This document shows, piece after piece, positions 58,913 to 64,000 of a stretch of 64,000 bases of DNA. A program made the translations under genes and the position numbers. The first letter of the stretch is position 1. Each line of letters opens with the position of its first letter. The stretch comes from Amoebidium appalachense. Its lineage: Eukaryota; Ichthyosporea. Where the stretch lies: contig CAVNZM010000014.1 of the NCBI GenBank assembly GCA_963693365.1, positions 4,278,001 through 4,342,000 on the forward strand. The letters run 5' to 3'. The notes under the pieces are model-generated. The model worked only from the letters and a program-made list of their open reading frames with translations. It made no database searches and was not told where the DNA came from.

Positions 58913-59236
58913 TTTTGCAAAAAATAAAATAAAAAGAAACTGCCCACGCTGGGTCGCACGCCTTACACTGTCTCTGCCTACAGTGTCTGAAGGCTGTGCG
59001 TGGCCTGTTTGCTGTGTGGATGGCCTGGGCCGCACCATAGCAACCTCGCTGGCAATCCCGATCGGGCCGATCCATTGGTGCGCACACAAGTTATCTCCCC
59101 GGGGCAGAGTAGGAGGCCTTGGGCTGGCAGCAAGCTTGCACCTTGCAGGCAGGGTGTGGACAGGGTGGACCGCTAGGGTGTGCGCTGTGTTCTGTGTATG
59201 CTGTAGCCGATTGAGCCAGGCGCAAGCCACAGCGCC
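58913..59236. promoter_or_regulatory. divergent promoter between the MFSD5-like and PLPP6-like genes
   Basis: 324 bp between start codons. An inverted CCAAT box (CCATTGG, about 59071-59077) sits near the middle. No TATA box lies at a usual distance from either start. Confidence 0.45.
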
Positions 59237-59956
59237 ATGGCTACGCGCGGCCCACACCAGGAAGAGGCGCCGCTGGTGGGTGCCGAGGGGGGCGATGACG
59301 TGCACATAAGCGGGCTGGACGGGCAGGTCGGGCGAGGCGAGCTGCAGCTGCTGGACGCGCACGAGCACGGGCTCAACGCCTGGGACGTGCGCGCCTCCTA
59401 CGCCGTCTACGCGCTCTACCAAGAGCGCGGCTGCGGGCGCTGGCCGCTGATAGGGCTGGAGCTGTCGGGGCACGGGGCGCTGTGGCTGGTGGGGGCGGTG
59501 GTGTGGTTCTTCCTGCCCTTTACGTCGGGGGGCGCGTGCACGCTGCTGCTCAACCTGCTGGTGGGCCTGCTGCTCGACCTGGCCGCCACCATCGTCTGCA
59601 AGCCGCTGTTCCGTCGCACCCGGCCGCGCTGGGCCGACCAGCGGCAGCTGGGCACGGTCGAGGTGGTGGACCAGTACAGCTTCCCCTCGGGCCACGCCTC
59701 CCGCGCCGTCTTTGTGGCCTGCTTCCTGCTCTATGCCGCCGCCCTGGGCAGTGTGCCCGTCGTGGTGGCCGTGCTTGCGGGGGTCTGGGCGGCGCTGGTG
59801 GCCGTGTCCCGGGTGGCACTGGGGCGGCACCACGTGCTGGACGTGCTGGCCGGCACGGCCGTGGGGGTGCTCAACGTGTGGCTGGTCAGCGCCCTGTGGG
59901 TCGGCCAGGACCAGACACTGGCCCTGCGCGGCGCCATCACGGGCCTGTTCCACTGA
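59237..59956 (+). CDS. PLPP6-like PAP2 phosphatase (isoprenoid diphosphate/lipid phosphate)
   Basis: Single exon of 239 residues. The three PAP2 motifs are complete: KPLFRRTRP (122-130), PSGH (150-153) and SRVALGRHHVLD (191-202), the last with the nucleophilic His and its Asp partner. Hydrophobic segments surround them (about 79-94, 101-120, 157-190, 203-223). The placing of motif C1 as K-x6-RP with an Arg-rich middle, and the short total length, resemble PLPP6 rather than the longer lipid phosphate phosphatases. Predicted to dephosphorylate presqualene, farnesyl or similar diphosphates at the ER or nuclear envelope. Confidence 0.9.
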   Translation: MATRGPHQEEAPLVGAEGGDDVHISGLDGQVGRGELQLLDAHEHGLNAWDVRASYAVYALYQERGCGRWPLIGLELSGHGALWLVGAVVWFFLPFTSGGACTLLLNLLVGLLLDLAATIVCKPLFRRTRPRWADQRQLGTVEVVDQYSFPSGHASRAVFVACFLLYAAALGSVPVVVAVLAGVWAALVAVSRVALGRHHVLDVLAGTAVGVLNVWLVSALWVGQDQTLALRGAITGLFH

Positions 59957-60138
59957 AAAAACGAAGGACTGCTTGGCACGAATGTTTTGTAACCCTCCAG
60001 GCAACACATATAGGGAGAGCAGCCACCATGGATCTAATAGTGGTTCGGTTGCTGGAAGGAACCCTGATGGGATGGGTGGATAGGGTTGCTTCTTCCCTTT
60101 ATTTTTTCTTATTTTTATGTGTGTGCAGGAGGGGGGAA

Positions 60139-60171
<33 letters not shown>

Positions 60172-60542
60172 TGTGTAAGGGATACTCCACGGTAAAAGGG
60201 GCAAGGCCAGCCGGCATGTTTGCGTTCATAGCACCTTGGCTCTGAGAGACCAAGAGCAATATAAAGTGTACACGGTTCGGGTTTGTTGTGGTGAAACAGT
60301 AACACCTGCAGGGGTCTGTCTTCTGTCTAGTGTGGAGCAATAGTATGTAACACAATTAAGACAACCCTTGGTGTGAAGCAATATCAAAACATTTACAAGA
60401 AACAGTCTTGCGGCAATAATAATGACTGAACGGTCTTCCTCCTTGATCGCTATGCAGTGTGTGCGTGCCAGAAACCCTGCTGGTGTCGCCTTGCCCCTCT
60501 CTCCCCCCCCCCCCTCCCCCCCTCCCCCTCCCTCCCCCTCCT

Positions 60543-60585
<43 letters not shown>

Positions 60586-60739
60586 AAAAAAAGTCAACTG
60601 CCTTGTCCGTCTTGAAAGTGTATTTCGGGTCAGTAACTGAAAGTGCAACATGAAAGACTTAACGGTAGTCCCCTGGGCCAGCTGCCACACCCCACCGCCA
60701 TCACCCAAGGCCCAGCCTGCCCCCTCTGCCCCCTTTGGC
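59957..60739. other. spacer between convergent PLPP6-like and TSNAX genes
   Basis: G-tract at 60130-60170, and a C-tract with A-tract at 60506-60592. No gene seen. Confidence 0.5.
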
Positions 60740-61808
60740 CTACATGCTGTCGTCGTCCCCCCTGCTGCTGGGCTCCTGCAGGGCATCGGCCAGCAGGTGC
60801 CGTGGCAGCTCACTGCCGCGCACACTCAGTGTGTAGCAGGCTGGGGGGGGGGGGGGGGTGAGGGGGGTTAGGAAGCCCTGTGTGGTTGGGGGGAGGGGGT
60901 GGAGGGGGAGGGGGGCGCTGGGGAGGATGCTGTACCGTTCTCGACCTTGGCCAGGCTGTCGGCCAGCACCTGCGCCTTCTTGGGCAGCTCCCTCACCGTG
61001 CCGTGCGGCAGCGCGCTGTAGGCTGCAGCAGGTAGTGTTAGTGGGCATGTATGCTTATGTGGCCCAGCATATATATGTGGTCCAGTATATATGTCAGGCC
61101 ATAATTGGCCAAGCATATACATGTGGCCGTCTGTGAGGGCACCTACCGGCCACCAGTGTGCGCATAAAGGCCAGCACTGCGCTTGGGGTGTGCTGGTCAC
61201 CCAGGCCCGCACTGTTGATGGCCAGCCGCATCAGCTCGCCGCCCAGGTCCCCCACCCCCAGCACGTAGTCCTCCACCCCCACCGCCAGCCCCCCCAGCTC
61301 CCTCTCTATCTGCTGCGGACTGGCCAGGGCCCCAGTCTGTGCCTGCCTTCAGCCAGCTGCCCTGAACCCCCTCCCCCCCCCCCCCCCCCCCCTTCTCCTC
61401 CTAACCCCCCCCCCCCCCCCCCCCCCAGTCAAAGGCCGGGCACCTGCAGATAGCACAGAAACGTTGCAGCCTCCACATACTCCTGAAGCCCGGGAGACAC
61501 GTGACGGCGGTACCTGCCCGAGTGTTAGTGTGCATAGGGAGGGGTGTGCACGTGCAGGTGGCCATGTGGGCACGTGTGGGGGGGTGTACAGGTGGCTGGG
61601 TGTTGGGGGCTGCAACTCTCTGGCCACAGCAGCAAGCAGGCTGCGCACCTCCACCAGCCGGGCCTGGGCCTCGGCAAGCGCCTGGCCACGGTCTGCGGCC
61701 CCACACACCCTGTGGCAGGCAGGTCAGTGTGCTGGTATGATAGGTGCAGCCAAGCAAGAAGGGACGGTGAGTCCTGTTGCAGTTTGCACAAGACGTGCAA
61801 TGTTGGTG

Positions 61809-61845
<37 letters not shown>

Positions 61846-61900
61846 TGTGTTTTTGTGAGCTCCCTCTGTGTGTGTGTGTGTGTGTGTGTTTGTGAGCTCC

Positions 61901-61967
<67 letters not shown>

Positions 61968-61999
61968 CGTGCGGAAGTGAGTGCTCTGTGAATGATGGC

Positions 62000-62074
<75 letters not shown>

Positions 62075-62743
62075 CTGCACCTGTGCAGCAGAAATATTGT
62101 GCGCTTGCTGCCGATGGTCACGTCTCGGCTCAGCTTGGTCAGTTGCTCCCGCCTGTCGTTCTGCCCAACACTGGTTAGTGTCTGTTCTCCCTGCAGCACA
62201 CATGCTGGTGCACACACACACACGTACACACACACCCACACTACATGCTTACGGAAAAACACTCAGCAATCAGAGATGCGCGTGCAGGGAAATACACACC
62301 TCACATTGGAAACACGTTCCGTAACACACGCAAAACCACATGCACACATTTCAGGTTTCGAGCACACACCCTGTCGTCCAGCTGGGCGCCCAATGCTCTG
62401 AACGCTTCCAGCTGAGGCCCGTCACTCCCAGCGGCCGCCTGCAAACCACCGTCAATGGCAGCAGGACAAAGTGAGCTGCAAAGTCGTGCACACAGCCCCC
62501 CGTGGCTGAGTCCCTGCAGGGCTGAAGGAATGACCACTGACACTTGAGAAACAAGGGGAAGGAGGGGGGGGGGGAGCTGGAGGGGTTGCGGTGGGACGGC
62601 CTCCACACTGGGGCCCACAGGCTAGAAGTACATGCACAAATAATGCTCGTGCCTTCCCTAATCACGTGCTTATGCATGGTGCGTGTCCTCATGTACACAA
62701 GTTCCTGCGTGAGGGTGCAAGGCTGTGGGTGCCTGTGAGGCAT
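60740..62743 (-). CDS. TSNAX: Translin-associated protein X (TRAX)
   Basis: Partner of Translin in the C3PO endoribonuclease, which removes passenger strands in RNA silencing and processes tRNA. Exons: 62743-62699 (tentative), 62438-62370, 62160-62081, 61709-61590, 61513-61444, 61342-61147, 61022-60936, 60840-60740. They join in frame to 255 residues. Motifs: [76 protein letters not shown] and [10 protein letters not shown]. The GLQEYVEA glutamates and the GDLxGELMR acids are the catalytic side of TRAX, absent from Translin itself, so this is TRAX rather than Translin. The first exon is the least certain: it offers an ATG, the right phase and a GTGTAC donor but no family similarity. Confidence 0.92.
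61812..62074 (+). repeat. (GT)n array in a TSNAX intron
   Basis: Interrupted GT repeat in the intron between exons 62160-62081 and 61709-61590. On the sense strand it begins six bases after the donor. Confidence 0.9.
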
Positions 62744-63640
62744 ACGTCTGTGCGGGGGTGGACCATGGTGCTGCTGTGGGCCTGCAGGCTGGAGGGTAGC
62801 GTGCAGGTGCTAGTGAATGGCACAGGGCGACTGCAGTGCACTGGCGAGCTGCACTGGCGCTCGTGCACGGTCAGCGCAGTGCACACACGCACAGCCGCCG
62901 TCAGTGTGTGTACCCTCGGAGGGCTGCAGGCCACGGACCAGCACCGGGTTGGCCGGGCTACAGCCTGTAGGTCAGAGTGTGGCAGGCTGTGGCGCAACCT
63001 TACAGTTGCCTGGAATCTACAGCCCTGTAGAAGGCGTGTGCTGTGGGTGCCCGAAAAGTAAGTGGTCAGCTGTAGCCACGTAACGGCCCAAGCTTTGCCG
63101 CAGCGACAGTTCGCACAGTTTGCATACCCAGAGAACTTTCGTGGCTGACTTGAGCTGACTGACTGCATCCGATTACGTAATCCGGGCCGGAGAGCACCAC
63201 AACTGGAACTGGAACACCGTGCTCTGCCTTCGCACCTCCCGCTGGTCACGGTCCCGGCTACCCGGAGCTCACAGCTGTACATGTGCTGGCCCCGGCAGCT
63301 CCGGCGCACGGCCATCTAGGTGTTTCTAGATGGCCGTGCTCCGGCGCCACTCAAGACAGCCCACAGCCACTGCATGCAGCGGCCGTGGCTCAGTGGTCTC
63401 TGGTGCCGTCTATTTTAGGCCCTACATACTGCACATACCCGCCCGGCCTCACGTCCACTTGTCAGTGATGGCAGGGCCTCGAGCTCGGCCATGGCCTGCG
63501 CTGGGCCCCGGCCGGCTACCACTGGGCCTGCTCGTAGTATACCTGTAATAGCATTTATACGTGGAGACCTTCCTTCTCATCAAAGGAGTCCGCCTGTGTC
63601 TACCACTCTGCTCCTAGCCTCTGGATGTGACAACGCTGCA
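62744..63640. other. spacer with a perfect hairpin
   Basis: No gene recognised. 63306-63319 and 63326-63339 form a perfect 14-bp stem (GCACGGCCATCTAG) with a six-base loop. Confidence 0.6.
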
Positions 63641-63647
63641 GTACATA

Positions 63648-63650
63648 TAG

Positions 63651-63692
<42 letters not shown>
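63648..63692 (+). repeat. poly-C tract
   Basis: About 41 consecutive C. Confidence 0.95.
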
Positions 63693-63694
<2 letters not shown>

Positions 63695-63720
63695 TCGAAT
63701 TCCCCCAATAATATTTAATA

Positions 63721-63857
63721 CCACCACAAAACGTTCTGCTCACTCTTGTCGTTAGCAAGTTTACGTTTTGTGGTGGTGATATATTTCATGGCCCGGGGCG
63801 GGGCCGGGATACGGAGGGGGGGGAGTAAACTTGCTAACGACAGAGTGAGCAGAACGT
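63721..63857. repeat. nested inverted repeats
   Basis: Outer arms 63731-63764 and 63825-63857 (34/33 bases, one indel) and an inner pair 63721-63733 with 63764-63776 (CCACCACAAAACG, perfect 13 bp). The two pairings share bases and cannot form fully at the same time. Confidence 0.85.
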
Positions 63858-64000
63858 GCTTACGCACGCACCGGCACGTCGTGATTTAAGCGCTGTTTCT
63901 TGCTCGGGGCTATATTGTTGCCCTTGCGTCGTAGACCCGGCCCTCCACCCTTGCCAGCACAGCCACTGCTGGCAGCTCTATTCACACAGATGACATAAGC

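Noticed and set aside
62591-63061. 157-residue plus-strand frame upstream of TSNAX
   Set aside because: Overlaps an equally long minus-strand frame (GC-rich, few stops); no domain recognised.

Overview
The window is nuclear DNA from a eukaryote. Spliceosomal introns interrupt most genes, GC content changes sharply along the sequence, and poly-C/poly-G tracts and (CA)n/(GT)n arrays are very abundant. The best phylogenetic marker is a gene that reads as Mdm34, a subunit of the ER-mitochondria tether ERMES. ERMES is known from fungi and their relatives and from some protist groups; it is absent from animals and land plants. With a HeH/LEM-domain Man1/Src1 protein, DIRS-type retrotransposons and CTGAC branch sites close to the 3' splice site, this suggests a fungus-like or other ERMES-retaining protist genome. 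The species cannot be named from sequence alone.

Layout. 1-6 kb: a minus-strand transposase-like gene running off the left edge, joining a DUF6729-like zinc-ribbon region, a DDE-like core and a Werner-type 3'-5' exonuclease, with two homopolymer frameshifts. 6.2-14.8 kb: a decayed DIRS-type element, its composite terminal repeats, and a second inverted fragment between (GT)n and (CA)n arrays. 15.4-17.1 kb: a Ty1/copia-like gag fragment running into an AT-rich satellite built of ATTGGCAATA-like words. 17.1-20.3 kb: simple repeats. 20.5-28.9 kb: two related non-coding loci, each a 182-bp tandem array, a shared flank and cassettes predicted to fold into UUCG- and GAAA-capped hairpins. 29.1-31.4 kb: an unrecognised gene with three related hairpins downstream. 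31.5-35.3 kb: AT-rich and anonymous sequence.

35.4-63 kb is the conserved gene region. Mdm34 (-) and Man1/Src1 (+) are head to head. They are followed by the mitochondrial cytochrome bc1 assembly chaperone Cbp3/UQCC1 (+), a BTB-domain exon (-), mitochondrial ribosomal protein uL13m (+), a small one-helix membrane protein (+), the MFSD5-like transporter (-) head to head with a PLPP6-like phosphatase (+), both intronless, and Translin-associated protein X (-). Exon models for Man1, Cbp3, uL13m and TSNAX close in frame from start to stop. Three genes serve mitochondria (ERMES tether, bc1 assembly, mitoribosome), two serve membranes or transport, one the nuclear envelope and one small-RNA metabolism. 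I see no operon-like logic beyond the divergent pairs.

All names rest on motif recognition; no database search was possible. Long proline, glycine, valine-cysteine and threonine-histidine reading frames are translations of simple repeats and are not annotated.
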